Origin: Paramecium pentaurelia
Taxonomy: Eukaryota; Ciliophora; Oligohymenophorea; Peniculida; Parameciidae
DNA length: 64,000 bases
Reading direction: 5' to 3'
NCBI GenBank assembly: GCA_905183005.1
Contig: CAJJDO010000167.1
Span: forward strand, 29,800 to 93,799
Shown here piece after piece: positions 21,769-34,620 of this stretch. Every line of letters begins with the position of its first letter. Position 1 is the stretch's first letter. Position numbers and translations under genes: made by a program. The notes under the pieces were generated by a model, which was not told the origin of the DNA, did not search any database, and saw only the letters and a list, made by a program, of their open reading frames with translations.

Positions 21769-23437
21769 TCACTAATTATTCAATTCATAAATTTCAGATT
21801 ACCAATTTTCTATATATTCCTAAAGAGTTTCAATAAAATCTTAGCTAATATCATTTCTAGATATAAATAGATGGAAAGTCTCAACAATTTGATACTAAAC
21901 CATTTTATTTAGAATCAATAATTTGAATTGAATGGATAATAGATCAAATGCTTCAAATAAATTCATAATTAACCAAGTTTAAAAACAACCCTATAATAAT
22001 CTAAAGTATTAATTATAAATGTTTACATTTCTTTAATTTACTTAAATATATTGTATTCCTCTAATATTTAAATGACATTTTTATCATTCAATTTTTAAAA
22101 TATAATTAGATTTTTAAGTAAAATCAAATATTCATTCACAATTTCTTCTTAATAATAAGTTGTCCCTTCAAAGTAGAGATCAAGGAAGGGTAAGAAATGA
22201 CTTATTACAACATTAGCCAAATGTTGATATTAATAGATTAAAATGTTATTCAAACATTTGTATATCTTGATTATTAATTGTTCATCTGGTTAATTTTATA
22301 ACCAAGATAACATATTATTCAATATACCATTTTCTAATAATTGTTTTTCTACATTCAAATTAGAAATTGGAGAATCTTCATCATATTATTTAGAAGTTAA
22401 ATTTATGAATGTAGAATACATCACTAATGGATATTTATTAATTAATAAAATCTTCACCCAAACAGGTTTTGTTAAAATTATTGTAGTCTCTAATTAATGT
22501 TTAGAACAGTAATTAATTAATATCAATGCTGCCTCATATAATTAGGTTTATTCTGATAGTTCTGTTATCACATAATCACATTATTGAAGGATTCTCTATA
22601 ACTAAATTAATATAACTTTTTTATTTCATACACTTAATGATACTATTTCAGTATCAGGAATGGATGGGTTAAAAAATATCATTTATTATAAAAATAACAT
22701 TGAACTCCAAAGAATTTATGGTGGAAACTCTCTATAGACATAATGCCATATATTTAAGAAGGATGATTTCATTATTTCAATTTTGATTTAGACTCCTCTT
22801 TCATCTTTCAAATCTAGTAACAAATTAATTAAAAGTTAAGAGAGCTGCAAGTAAGTAATATTATTACACTTTCAATTATCAATTACCATTCATCATAATT
22901 CTATGCTAGTTTTTGTTTACTATTCATACGACCCAATACATCATTAAAAATTATGTCCAAAAAATTATGGTTCAATAAATTATTAATAATTTATGGTGTA
23001 TTCCCATATGTAAGATTGATTAATATAATAATGACTAGATTTAAACACTTCACTCTTATCTCTTCTATATTACTATCCAATTAAACATCAGACATTCGTA
23101 ATATTTGCATGAATAATTGAGTGGCATCTTAATTTATGCTAAAATGATTTATATATTGATTCATCATAACCTCATCTCCCTATTATTATTTTACAATAAT
23201 TAGTAGTAATTGTTCATTGTACTTAAAAAGTAAACTTTTAAGAGATTAAAAGTCTTTAACCATAAAACTTTTATAAATTTAAACAATCAATTCATCTGGT
23301 AAACACTTTAATTCTCCATCTAAATCACTATTCAAATTTGTGTGTCTCTTTCTTGAAAAGATCTCTTCTCTAGCCTATTTTCGAATCTATATAAAAAATT
23401 GTTCTCTCTTCAAATATAATTATGATGAATTAATCAT
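21769..23437 (-). CDS. Importin-alpha-like armadillo-repeat protein
   Basis: ATG 23437, TGA 21769-21771, three introns (22845-22867, 22602-22631 and 21951-21973; 23, 30 and 23 nt); 530 aa, the usual length for importin-alpha. The N-terminus has a basic patch of the importin-beta-binding type (QIRKQAREEIFSRKRH, about 17-32). The rest is alpha-helical repeats of about 42 residues with buried Leu/Ile, for example KCLNLVIIILINLTYGNTP, LLINLLLDLKDE and YKCLNNILIY. The family is the adaptor that binds nuclear localisation signals and importin-beta for nuclear import. The repeats are divergent and the classical WxxxN motifs are only partly visible, so cargo preference may differ. The 30-nt intron would introduce TGA if retained. 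Confidence 0.75.
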
Positions 23438-23947
23438 TAAAATATAAATGAATATTTATAATAATAATTAGACTCATTTAGAAATTTGATTCATTTATAA
23501 TTATATATATATATATATATATCATATTAATTTAGTAACAATGTAATTTTCAAATTTGTATTATTTTGAAGTATATTAGGATAAATGAATATCTACAAAT
23601 TGAAATAAGCTAAATGAATTAGCTTATACTGAAAAAGTAAACAACCTTATAGGTATTGATCTATCATAAGAATACTTACGCATATTATATTATGAAAATG
23701 TCTCATTTGATTGTAAAAATTGAAATGAATTACAAACCTGTGAATAAATTGATTTTAATTGAAAATTTAATAGAATTATTTTTATTTCTTTGCATAAAAT
23801 AAGAATATTATTATTTACTAATAATAATATCATTCTAAATCTAGAAAGTAATTAAAAAATATAATATTATTTTATAATAATATTTGTAAATTCCTTTAAA
23901 AATTCACTAAAAACCTCGATAATTTAAATATTATTATATAATTAATT
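23438..23947. other. Divergent intergenic region with (TA)n
   Basis: 510 bp between two divergent genes, with a TA dinucleotide run at about 23503-23521. Very AT-rich; it presumably carries both promoters, but no element can be named. Confidence 0.5.
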
Positions 23948-24886
23948 ATGGGATCAACTATATCTAAAAATAAAGTAGTTTTATTAACTTCAATAGGAGT
24001 GGCAGGTTTTTGGTAAATGTTTATTGAATATTTGGTAGTGCCTATTATATGCAAAAAAGGTCTAAAGAGTAATATAAAGTAGAAAAATTATTTTGGAAAC
24101 ATGATTAAGATCAATATTTAGATACAAATGATCGATCTATAGATTAGAAATTAGAAACTAACAATGATATCGAAATTAGATATAGTGATGATAATTGTTT
24201 AGAGGCTAATTGTATTGTTGAGATATATGCCAAATAATTAGATATTGCAGGAGAAGATTTTGTTAAATTGAGTAAGTTGAATCGGATTCAGAGAAGAAGA
24301 TTGAGGAAATAAAATTAATAATCATATGTTGACAGTATTGTCTAATTTATCATGGATGTTGAAGATATCTTAGATTAAGCATTAAAATAACTACTATATG
24401 AATTAGATGTACCAAAAGAGATATTTGAAGAGAGTGTACTTGTGAGAATGGATCAAGGATATTTTTAACAATTATATATGTTGTAAGCTAGTGTAAAGTA
24501 AAAGATCAAAGAAAAAATTGAATCAACTAAGAAATTGAATTTAAGATAAATGAAGGACATTATTCAATTTAGTGTACACATTCTAAAGAACTTCCCTTAA
24601 GAATATCATGTTATTCTACATCGAATTGTATACTAAAAGATTATAGATATAGCCTTCAGAAAATGTGATGTTGGTGCCAACTCTTATCAACATAATAGTA
24701 TAAGATATGATTTATGCTAAATTTGGAGTTGAAGAAGAGGATCAAATTGCAAGTCTAAAGAATATATAAGGTGATTAAGAAATTCATAATCTTCTAAATA
24801 GAGTTGAAATAGAAATGAGTGGACTTCTAAAAGAATAAGGAATTAGATTGAATGATATCCCTGAGAGTCTAGAAAATTTTGTTTGA
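23948..24886 (+). CDS. N-myristoylatable membrane-anchored protein, unknown
   Basis: ATG 23948, introns 24013-24038 (26 nt) and 24674-24698 (25 nt), TGA 24884-24886; 295 aa. Begins MGSTISK, a good N-myristoylation sequence, then a single hydrophobic segment (VVLLTSIGVAGFCAYYM, about 10-26). The rest is soluble and helical with an Arg/Lys-rich patch (IQRRRLRKQ) and acidic/hydrophobic repeats (VEDILDQALKQLLYELDV). Ends in DIPESLENFV. A tail-out anchor at the cytosolic face of a membrane is inferred. No family recognised. The second intron could start nine bases earlier with the same frame. Its stop is 11 bp from the stop of the convergent hydrolase gene. Confidence 0.75.
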
Positions 24887-24897
24887 TTAATAAATTT

Positions 24898-25576
24898 TCA
24901 TAATTTAGGTTATTATAAAGCTGATTGAACAAATTTCTAAATTTACTTAAGTTATTCGAATTAAAAAATTGGAACTCTATGAGCTATTATTAAAATAATT
25001 CTTACTTGCATCAGTATAGATGATTAATGGATTCAAAAACTCACTTGATTATATTAATGATTCCATTTACAAAGGATCTCTTGTTCCAACTGTTTGAATT
25101 GTTGGAATAGTGATTAACCTTTTTTAGGAAAAAATTTCTTTCTTAGCTTTTATACCATGACAAGAGAAAGCCATAAAAAATTTAAGTCTCTTTCTTAACT
25201 CTATATCAGTATGTGCTAATTATCCTAATTCTGTCACTAACAATGTTCCATGTGAAAATCCTACAACTCCCACAATTGTTGGATCATTAATTATTTTAGC
25301 TCTTAAATTGGTTACATCTTATGAATGATCAAGATGGATATCTCCCCATCTATAAAGTTTTTCTTATAAAATTATTAGTATCTTACTTCCTACTCCTTAT
25401 GGAACTGAAATGTTAGATGGTAATTGAGTAATACTCTTATTAACATCATAAGATGGATCCAAGTATTCAAATGTTATTATTGAAGACAAAGATTTTTCTA
25501 ATTAAGTCATTAAACTCTTCATTATATCAGCATCATTCAACCATCCAGGTAATGCTAAACATTTATATTACTACAT
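24898..25576 (-). CDS. FSH-family serine hydrolase (OVCA2-like)
   Basis: ATG 25576, one 22-nt intron (24984-25005), TGA 24898-24900; 218 aa, typical for the FSH1/OVCA2 family of small alpha/beta hydrolases. Seen in order: CLALPGWLNDADIM at the N-terminus (oxyanion strand), the nucleophile elbow GFSHG, PTIQTVGTRDPL with the acid Asp, and, after splicing, ATHRVPIFQFE, where the His completes the triad and HxVP is the family signature. The splice is strongly supported because it creates that HRVP motif. Likely an esterase or thioesterase of unknown substrate. Confidence 0.85.
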
Positions 25577-25749
25577 ATTAATCTATTTAATTGCGTATTA
25601 TTTTAAATTTGTATTTTGATTTATAATACCAATAAAATTATATTTAGAATTATTCTTTTATTCTTTTTAATAAAGGGATTAAGAATTCCCTTATATTTAT
25701 TAAATAAATACAATAAAAATAGCAAAATGTAAAAATTATATAAATATAA

Positions 25750-27120
25750 TCAAATTAACATTGAGTTCATTTTAGTTTTCCAAATTTACATTCCTTAAAT
25801 TTATTCTTTAGGATATTCTGCAGCAGAAACCATTTTTGGTTTCAATATTTTCAAAAATACCTTATTATGTTTAGTTGGATGCATAATATTATCTTAATAC
25901 TCTAGATTGTATACTCTTATAGTATCACTATGTTTTAATTTATTTGCATCATCTAAATCTATAGAAACTTCTTTATGATGTTTTTGGAAATTCTCAGTAT
26001 TCTTTTTAACAAGTAATGGTTTTGAACTTTAAACTTATCTTCTTTAATTAATTTCTTCCTTTATATTCTTCCTAACAAACTCTTTTCCAGTCAGAGTTAT
26101 AGCAGAATTAGGTCTCATTCTTTTAATTTTATTAATAATCTCATTAGATTCATCTATCATAGAAGATTAAGGTCTTCCCTTCATGCGAGACAATTATTCT
26201 TCAAATTCTTATAATGTGAGAACCTTAGCTAATGGAGATTACTTATCATCCATTTTCATGCTGTCATTATATTTATCTGAATATTCTACTTTATCAATTT
26301 TACTAAGTATCATACTAGATTTATTCTTGCCTATTTAAGATTATTATGGAGATCTCATTAATTTAATAGGTTCTTATACTGTTGCTGATTTGGAAGCCAA
26401 AAATTATAAAACCTATTTTGTAGTAGCTCTTCTTTTCTAATTCTTAATGAAAATAACTTTCAATAAAGAACTTACTAAAGGGAACTCTTAAAAATCACTT
26501 GGTGGTGGTTCTCTATATATAATATTATATGCAATCGATCTTTCATTCACTCCTGAAAAAGGCAACTCCAATTTCATTAAGTAATATGCAATGCATCCTG
26601 CACTCCAAATACCAGAAGACTCAATCTCTTTCCTTAATACTTCAGGTGATGCAAATGAAAGCTATGCATTCACTATATTTAAAACATCTATCTTATAATA
26701 AATATTATAATTATACTTTCACCTATAATTATTCATCCAGAAAAACATTATTCAATGATACTGTTATAGGTATTTATTGTTATTCTAAATAAAACATAGC
26801 CGATATGATCTGGTATAATATTGTTAGAATTGTATTTTCAGAAAACTTATTATTTTGCATAATCTAATTTTATGAGTATTATTGATTACTTCTTATAAAT
26901 CATTGATAGTATCGCATTTTTAAACAGAACAAATTTATCCTCTTTCCTCCCAATACTCTTCTACAAGTAATAAATTTGGATGATTTAAATGGTAAAGTAA
27001 ACGATTAAACTCGCTAGGAGGTTGTATTGTTAATATGTAGGTATCCTTTGTCTACTTATGATAACAAAAAGTCTTATTGTTAGATATTTTATGAGTTTTT
27101 TCTAATTAACATAATTACAT
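25750..27120 (-). CDS. Protein pseudokinase with long C-terminal tail
   Basis: ATG 27120, introns 26864-26889 (26 nt) and 26692-26716 (25 nt), TGA 25750-25752; 439 aa. The fold is a kinase: LLYHLNHPNLLLVEEY (subdomains III-V), ILTILYQIISAMFYLEQ, FASPEVLRKEIE (APE region), then SGIWSAGCIAYYLM and LPFSG, where active kinases have DxWSxGxxxxEL and PF. Catalytic residues are missing: no glycine loop, no HRD (QQQIPITVSLNNVFL instead), and DFG is replaced by KIDVLN. It is therefore a predicted pseudokinase. The last 200 residues are basic and disordered. In the SCY/NAK-like manner it may scaffold, but the subfamily is not identified. Confidence 0.8.
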
Positions 27121-27354
27121 AATTTATTTTATAATACAAATAAATTCATATCAAAGTTTTCAGTTATTCAATACAATTCAAACTTAAAACGAAAGTATTT
27201 TCATATAAATGATTTAAAAATAATAGATTAATTTATTTAAATATTAATTTAATTATCTATTTATTGTCAACCTTTCATAATGCTTTTAACTTGTAAATTT
27301 TTAATTTATATTATATTACAAATATTAACAAATAAAGTGTCAAGCATTTATAAT

Positions 27355-29223
27355 TCATGATAAATGTGATGGAGGTTTCCAAATAGGAGGATATAGAAAC
27401 TACTTTATCTCACTTACAATCTATATAGAAATTTATTTCTTACTTCATGATTCCACAATTTAGTATATTTAGCTGGACTTAATTTTAATTTATTCATTTT
27501 GATTGACCAAATATTCTACTCCTTCTTTGATAATAGTACTTATTTATTTCTCCTACCTCTACATTAAACAGATCTATTTGGTTTCTTCTATTTCTACTCT
27601 CTATTTGATTTATTTGATTGATCAGTCCCTCTAGTATTAGGAGAATTAGACAAAGAATCAAATTTAAATTTATTATTCCCATTATTTTGATAATCTACAC
27701 TACTACTGTATTGAGTGGGTATTTTCTTATTGAGAACCAATTTTGGAAGAAACTTCTTTTTACTTTCTGTTTGAATTGCAACACTGGAACTATTCTATCT
27801 TTATGAAGCATCTAAAGACTAAAATTAAAGTCCTTAATCAAGAAGACTAAGCAAATCAAATTATCTTTATAAAATGGGTAATTTTTAATGGAATTACACC
27901 TCATTATGACTAGTTTGATGAGAAGTATTTTAAATATTACCATGATTAGTATCTGTTTTAGAAGCTAGAATTTCAGCTTAAAATTAATTCCCTATTTCAT
28001 CTTAGTCTGGTTCATCAGCCAATTATGATCTAACCTCTTCATCTTCATGTATCTCTTTTATATTATGTTATTATGGAAATTAATTCAAAGAAACTCTCAC
28101 TTTGTCAATAGTTTATAACTAATTGCCTCTCCAATTACCCTTCAATACTAATGTGTCATATTCATATATTCCTTCTCCCTCCATTAATCCATCCACCCAA
28201 TAACCCTTGTAAGTAGCCTTGTCTTACCATGTAATCTCACCATATCCACATCTCTTGTCATCTATAAAATGACCTTCATATTTAGTTCCATTAGCATATT
28301 CAAATACTCCTTATCCACTTTTTTTATCGTTTGCATATTAACCTTTATATATGTTTACACCTTCTTGAGTTTTACTCTCCCACATTCCATAACCATTCCT
28401 TTAACCATTGACAAATTCTCCTTTATAGAAATTACCATTATTCCAATAAAATTCCCCAGAACCATTAGGTTTCCCATTTCTATATTCTCCTACAAAGTAA
28501 TCTCCATTTTCAAAATACTCTTAACCATTACCATGTTTGAGATCATTGGTAACATAACCAGCATATCTAAAATTATTAGTCAGTTATACATGTCTCCATT
28601 AATATAGATGCAAAGTCCAAAACATCTTCCATTTTCCCATTGCCCTAGATAATAGTCGGAATGAGTCCCTTGATACCATCCAATTCCATGCTTTGATAAT
28701 AGAGATTGTATAATACTTTCTTCCCTTAATGCCATTAACCAATATACTTCTAGTTTTTTGACCAGAACACTCCTTCTCCATGTGGTAACCCATTAAGGTA
28801 AGTGCCATAGTAAAATTGATTTTATTTCAGCAATTCAAATCCTATTCCATCCTTCTTGTCTCTGAGAAAAGAACCTTCATACAGTTGTAATGTTGATTTT
28901 ATTAAAATGCCTTGACCTTGTCTCAAACCATCAACTAAGGTTCCATAGAATGCTGCATTTTTGTATAGCTTAATCTTAACATCTTAAATGTGAGTAAAAT
29001 CTAAAATGATTGGGTTGTAATTCTAAAAGAATTCAATTACATTTTCCTGAGTAGGAAATTGAACAGCATTGATTTAATCAGGGATTGGAAACTTCGTTTT
29101 AATTTGTTAGACTAAGACATGGAATTATTATAGTGTAATATTTTCATACACTCCTTGTAGAGTCTTGTAAGATTATTCTTATAAGTTAGGGAATAATTGC
29201 TATATATTTTATTATTTTATCAT
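27355..29223 (-). CDS. MORN-repeat protein (about ten repeats)
   Basis: ATG 29223, introns 28691-28716, 28567-28589 and 27421-27443 (26, 23 and 23 nt), TGA 27355-27357; 598 aa. From about residue 100 to 340 there are ten MORN units of the form YxGxxxxGxxxGxG: YEGSFLRDKKDGIG, YYGTYLNGLPHGEG, YIGQWHQGKKHGIG, GQWENGRCFG, YAGYVTNDLKHGNG, VGEYRNGKPNGSG, YKGEFVNGQRNGYG, YKGQYANDKKSGQG, YEGHFIDDKRCGYG and YKGYWVDGLMEGEG. MORN proteins bind membranes or cortical structures and are abundant in ciliates. The C-terminal 260 residues are Ser/Gln/Asn-rich and disordered, ending in PPIWKPPSHLS after the last splice. The two repeat-internal introns are confirmed because each restores the repeat pattern. Confidence 0.9.
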
Positions 29224-29941
29224 TAATAAAACTAATCTAATTAGAAGTTGTTTTATAAAATGATAATTAGACTAGAAACATACAATCATATTGTAATTAT
29301 TTGAAAATCTAAACAAAAATCAATGTTAGAAACACTTATTGAAGATAGAACTAAATTTTTATTAATCAAAAAGGATTTGAATAATTATTATTATGAATAG
29401 TATATTGATTTCCTACTCCTATATTTTGAATTCATATATTATTTATCCATTTATGTATTACTATTCATGATTTCTATTTTATTAATAATTTGTAGTAAGT
29501 TATTTCAATTTCACACTAAGTTTTACTAGTTCTTATTCTATTAGAAAATAAATAAAAAACATTATTGATGAGATTAGATTATTCACCAAAAGATTTACTA
29601 AGAATATGGATGTTACTATATAAATAATAAAAATATATAATTTATTGTTATTAATCAATTAAATGTTTTTATACATTTATGACATATAAAAAACATTAAA
29701 TGCTCAGACCTGGCAAGCTAAGATCATATTTTTTATCATTAACTAATTTTTAATCATTGCATATATTTTAAAGAATTCAGTGTATATAATTTTATAAAAA
29801 ACTTTAATTTTTAAATTAATATTATGGTTATTCATCAATAACAAATAATAAAAGTCGACTCTTAATATTATTTGATATTATTATTAAATCTATAATTTAG
29901 ATTCTATATTAAATTATTATTATATATATATATATTTTTTT
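29224..29941. other. Divergent intergenic region
   Basis: About 720 bp of AT-rich sequence between divergent genes, with a short TA run near 29922-29934. No RNA or protein signature seen. Confidence 0.5.
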
Positions 29942-31087
29942 ATGAACTAAGCTTCTTCAAATATTAGCCAAAAGTAAGATGTCAATGATCATAAGTTTAT
30001 ATGTCTTATACATAATAAACCTGCAATTTTCTGTCTTAATTAGTTTTGCCATGAATCAAGATTGCTGTGTCTTAAATGTTTACAAGAAGGAAAACATAAT
30101 CACTAATAGAATATTCATTATTTTTCTGAAATGTTAGAGTTTCTTGAAAAAAGAAAACCGTAAGTATTATCTGTAATAGAATAACTTAATGAAATAGCAA
30201 GCCTTATTATGATTTTACAAAAAGAATTTAAAAGTAAGTATGAAATTTCAGAAGAAGATGTATTACAAATGAATAATAATTAATTGAATTCTTATCTTGA
30301 ACATATGATAAAAAATGAATAAGAAGTTAATCTACTTTTAAAGTCTCTTAAATGTTCATTTAATTCATTTAGTGAAACTATTTAATAGAGTAGTGAAACT
30401 CTTGGATTAGATTAAACTGCGTATTCATGGTCAAATTTGAGATAGAATTAGAAAGATAAAAATATTATTATTTATGAAAGCATTGAAAAACCAGATTAGA
30501 CTATGTTAAATAATAATGATATCAAATAACCTCTCATCTTAATCTTGAGTATAGAAGATTAAGAATAATAATTCCTAATGAAATTATTGTTTTAGAAAAT
30601 CTAAAGTTAATTAAATTACCCATTATAAATTGCACATAATGAAGTATACTTTAACTTTGCTTTTACAACTTAATTCCCTGATTTTTATGATTAGATTGAA
30701 AGAGATAAATATATTACTTAATTATAAAAAATATTTTGTGATTTTCAAAATTAAATCTCATCAATATTATTACCAATTAATATGGAAAACATCAATATAA
30801 TGAGTAAGAAATTATTAAGTATGATAAAGTGGATCCGTAAATTTAAGGAGATAATTATTTTGGTCATAATAATATAAGGAATTATTGATGAGAACTTAAT
30901 AAATAACATAAAATAGGCTATGGTTAAACTTTAATTAAAAGATATATTATTTTTGAACGAAAATTCATAATCAAATTAATTATTTGAAATTCTAACTAAA
31001 CATTCCTTCCATATAATTGAAAATGGTTATAAATTGGATTTTTAAGATACAATCTTTTAATAGACAATATTAAATGATAAACAATGA
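29942..31087 (+). CDS. B-box-like zinc-finger protein
   Basis: ATG 29942, TGA 31085-31087, intronless; 381 aa. Residues about 20-60 contain evenly spaced Cys and His: CLIHNKPAIFCLNQFCHE, then LLCLKCLQEGKHNHQ, giving the C-H-C-C-C-C-H-H order of a B-box zinc finger (TRIM-like). No RING precedes it. The remainder is helical and Gln/Asn/Ile-rich, with DQIERDKYITQLQKIFCDF and a hydrophobic stretch (EIIILVIIIQGII, about 300) that looks buried rather than membrane-spanning. B-box plus helical C-terminus is a common ciliate architecture of unknown function. Confidence 0.65.
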
Positions 31088-31250
31088 TAAGTTAACATTG
31101 AAAAAAATAAAATAAATTATCAATATTATCAATTATAAGTTCTACTTATCGATTTTATAGAGATTAATCATATAATTAATCTACTTTCTTATTAAATTAA
31201 TATATTAATATATTAAACAATTAAATATCATTATATTACACTCAATATAA

Positions 31251-32596
31251 TCATGCTTTGGCTTATGAAATTGTACAAAATTCTTCCATATCATCTGATG
31301 TTTGGAATTTAATTTTACTTTTTTATCTGTCATTTGCAATCTATATTTAAATATTAAAAATACATTTAAAAACAATAAATGTCTTGAGGGCATTATATCT
31401 AATACTAATTCATTAACCTTCTGTATAACCATATCATTAATTGGATAATGAAGAACTGGATTATCAACAGCTAAATTCTAAATTATATATACCTTCTATT
31501 GTTTCATCATGTTTTAACCAACAGCCAACATATCTATCTATTGTTAATACTAGAATGGCTTATAATTCATTTTTCTTATCAATAATATGTACTCTAAATT
31601 CCTTGATCAATAACAATCTTGCTGCTTAACAACCCATTTCTTTTATTACTAATGTTTGAAGGAATTCTTCCTAATGTCCATCTTCAAATTATGAAATCTC
31701 TTTTGGTAATAATTTCTTTAAATTGTAATAGTCTTCAATATCAATTTTCAATTCTGGTAATTCTACTTATATGTTATGAACTTCTGTTATGCCCTTTTTA
31801 TATATTAAACATGAATCTTTAGCCCATTATGCTCGTTTTTATTCAATAGCAATGACCTAATTATAATATAATCAATGTTACTTATTTCCAATATTATATT
31901 ACTTTTTCAGCTAATTAATTCAGCAATTTATTAGCATATTATTAAGTGGCAACAAAACTAATGATAAGTCTATACACATCCACTTATTAATTATTTTATT
32001 TTCTTCCATCATCTTCATTTTTTATTTATTACTAGATATTTGGTTATCCTTGAGATTAGTAATTTTTTGATTTAAGCTTATTTTAATCAAATTATTATCG
32101 TTCTTTTTATTATTATTATTATTTGTAATATTCTGCACTGCTTAATTGTTCTACTAAATTTTATGGCTATTTATCTTATTAATTCTATTAAAGATTTTAC
32201 TCCTAATTTTCTTTTAATTAATCAGGTTTATCAATTTATTCTTACTATTCTTATTCATTTTATATTTATTTATTTAATTATTCAACTTCTTTATTTGTTT
32301 ATACTTATTATTCTTATTATTCTTATTATACTTATTTTACTTATTATGCTTATATTACTTATTATTATTATTCTTATTATTCTTATTTTTCTTATTATAA
32401 TTCATTTCCATTACCTAAACTTTACTCTTCTTTTAATTATTATTCCCTAATTTATCTTTCTTATTCTTTCATCTATTAATTAAGCTCCATTTCAACTGGA
32501 TCTTATAGAGATGATGATCCTACTAATAAAGTTCCTATTGCTGATATATTTTATAATATTTTATCAGTTTTACTTTATTATTATTATTAATATTAA

Positions 32597-32669
<73 letters not shown>

Positions 32670-33348
32670 CATCAAATATTGGTTTTCTCTATCTTTAAGG
32701 TACTTAATGCTATGGAAATTATTAGATTATTAAATTTAATTTCTAACCTGCTGATGTAATGTAATTTTATAGTAACTTTTTCTATGTAATTATTGAACTC
32801 AAGAGCAAATCCAATTATCTATCCATATCACTCAATTCACTAAAAGATTAGGCTTTAAGTATTTCAGTTTAAATTGCATGTGCAAAATTTGCAATTTTTT
32901 CTAATCTTTTCAAATTATACTCTTCAAATGTTGATATTGAAGTTCCTACTGTAGAATACAATTATTAATTTAATGGATTTTATTTCAATGCATGTTAAGG
33001 TTTAGTAATAAGAAATTGAGCATATTGTTGTTCATGAAAATATTTTTCATTGAAAAATTTGTAAATAATTTGAAGGAAATCAACTGATAATCGTATTTTG
33101 TAATCACAAGAATTAGCTAATTCTTCTACAATTTCTCTATTTCTTTCAAATAATTCCATTCTATTCTAAGCCCATTCTTTTAATAACTTTAAGCTTTCCT
33201 CCTTTCTTTATTTCGAATTACTAAAAAAAAGTTCATTCTATTCTTAAGTTTCATCTAATTCTGAATATTATTTAGGAAAAGATGGAAATTTTAACATACT
33301 TTTGTAGTACTTTATAGTTGTTAATATTGAATTTGATTCTTCTGACAT
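31251..33348 (-). CDS. Polyglutamine-containing protein, conserved C-terminal domain
   Basis: ATG 33348, introns 31857-31881, 31471-31492 and 31341-31363 (25, 22 and 23 nt), TGA 31251-31253; 675 aa. N-terminal 220 residues are helical (KQRKEESLKLLKEWAQ; FLQIIYKFFNEKYFH). Then comes a tract of 23 uninterrupted Gln encoded only by TAA (32599-32667), followed by about 150 residues of Gln/Glu/Asn low complexity. The C-terminal third is ordered: QYANKLLNQLAEKVIQYW, DIEDYYNLKKLLPKEI, EEFLQTLVIKEMGCQAARLL and DRYVGCWLKHDETIEAV. I do not recognise this domain. The plus-strand Ile/Leu-rich ORFs overlapping it are antisense shadows of the Gln tracts. Confidence 0.75.
32599..32667 (-). repeat. (TAA)23 microsatellite coding for polyGln
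   Basis: Plus strand reads TTA 23 times without interruption; on the coding strand this is TAA, which is Gln in this code. It is in frame with the 31251-33348 gene and flanked by TAA/TAT codons. A perfect triplet repeat of this kind is prone to length change. Confidence 0.9.
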
Positions 33349-34161
33349 TTCAAAAAGTAGTAAATTAAATATTAATTTTTTAGTATTTAAAATTATTAAG
33401 AAATGTAATATAATCAATAATCACATCTTAATATCTATCTTTTATTTGCAAATCCTATTATATATTAATTTATTTATATATCTTGATCTAATTATTTGGT
33501 ATAATAAATTGGAGATTCATAAAAAAACCTAATTTATTTAACAAAATTTCAATTATTAAATATGAAGAATATTAATTTAATAAGAAAACATAATAATCCT
33601 TTATATAATAAATCCATTTCAAATAAAAATCTAACATTTGGTTATTATTTTTAATAAAAAAATTACTATTTTATAAAATCATTCTAATCAATATATAATA
33701 TTTTATTACAATATAAATAATTGTATAACTTAATTTTAATATTTAAGGGTTGCCATATTAATCATTTATGTTTGATACTATTGTATTATAATATGTATTA
33801 TAGATGTCTGATCATTCTTTTTGAAATATTTTCAGATTAATTCCTTATTGACATTAATTGTTTACTATTTATTTAATAGAACTTCATTCAATTTAAATCG
33901 CTTTATCTGTGAGACAGAATTTGAATTATATAAATATTTAATGAATATTTTTCATTAAATTTAGAACAAATTAGGTGTTTGTAACAATATCATATATTTG
34001 TTATTATAAATGATTATCATCCAATCTCAAAAATATTCTAATTTTCTATTTACACTTAAAAATACCTTTATATTAAGATTCAATTTTGTATAATTCTGTA
34101 TGATTTTGTTATTCAAAAATGGGATTGGAGTACATATACATTTTATTAATAAAAATTAAAC
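33349..34161. other. Divergent intergenic region
   Basis: AT-rich, no ORF with coding character, no RNA signature. Confidence 0.5.
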
Positions 34162-34413
34162 ATGTAAAACTTAACACAGAGTCCTTTAAAACATCTAATT
34201 ATTGAAGGGGACACTAGTCCTATTAATCTTATAGACGACTTTGAATTATCTAGTCAATCTTCTTAAAATAATACATTTATCTAATCAGGAAGAAAGAATT
34301 CTGATGGGGATAATACAGTAAGAAGAAAAAAGTTTCGATCTTAAGACTTCACTGAGTAATTATATATGTGGAATGGCTACTTAGTGAAAAAATTTGAGTC
34401 TAAATAGTTGTGA
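34162..34413 (+). CDS. Small protein, tandem paralogue 1
   Basis: ATG 34162, TGA 34411-34413; 83 aa, no intron. Sequence begins MQNLTQSPLKHLIIEGD, has a Ser/Asn-rich middle with an RRKK patch, then SQDFTEQLYMWNGYLVKKFE near the end. The next gene (34621-34890) has the same plan: start MQ...SPL, IIIGD, and C-terminal DFTDLLYLWNDYLRNKFE. The shared xDFTxxLYxWNxYLxxKFE motif, kept while the middle diverged, shows both are real and related. Function unknown; no signal peptide or membrane segment. Confidence 0.65.
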
Positions 34414-34620
34414 ATACTGAGAATATGATATTTATATATCTTTGTCTTTTTAAAATAATTCATGATTAGCTTAATTATATAAAATATCCAAAGATATTAA
34501 ATGTTAAAAATAATGTGCAATTTAGAAAATAGCGAATTTGTTAATAATGGAATTAATATATAAAAAAAAGACTTTATAAAAGTTTCTTTAAATTCTTTCT
34601 ATTTTATATATTAATTAAAT

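Noticed and set aside
23503..23521. TA dinucleotide runs here and elsewhere (9469, 37447, 39911, 44730) as telomere or CRISPR-like repeats
   Set aside because: Simple AT microsatellites of 15-20 bp; no spacer structure and not the ciliate telomere motif.
28269..28808. ORFs on both strands in the MORN region
   Set aside because: Shadows in other frames; the MORN repeats fix the true frame and introns.
32163..32759. Plus-strand ORFs very rich in Ile, Leu and Phe
   Set aside because: They are the antisense of the Gln/Asn low-complexity and (TAA)n coding region of the minus-strand gene.
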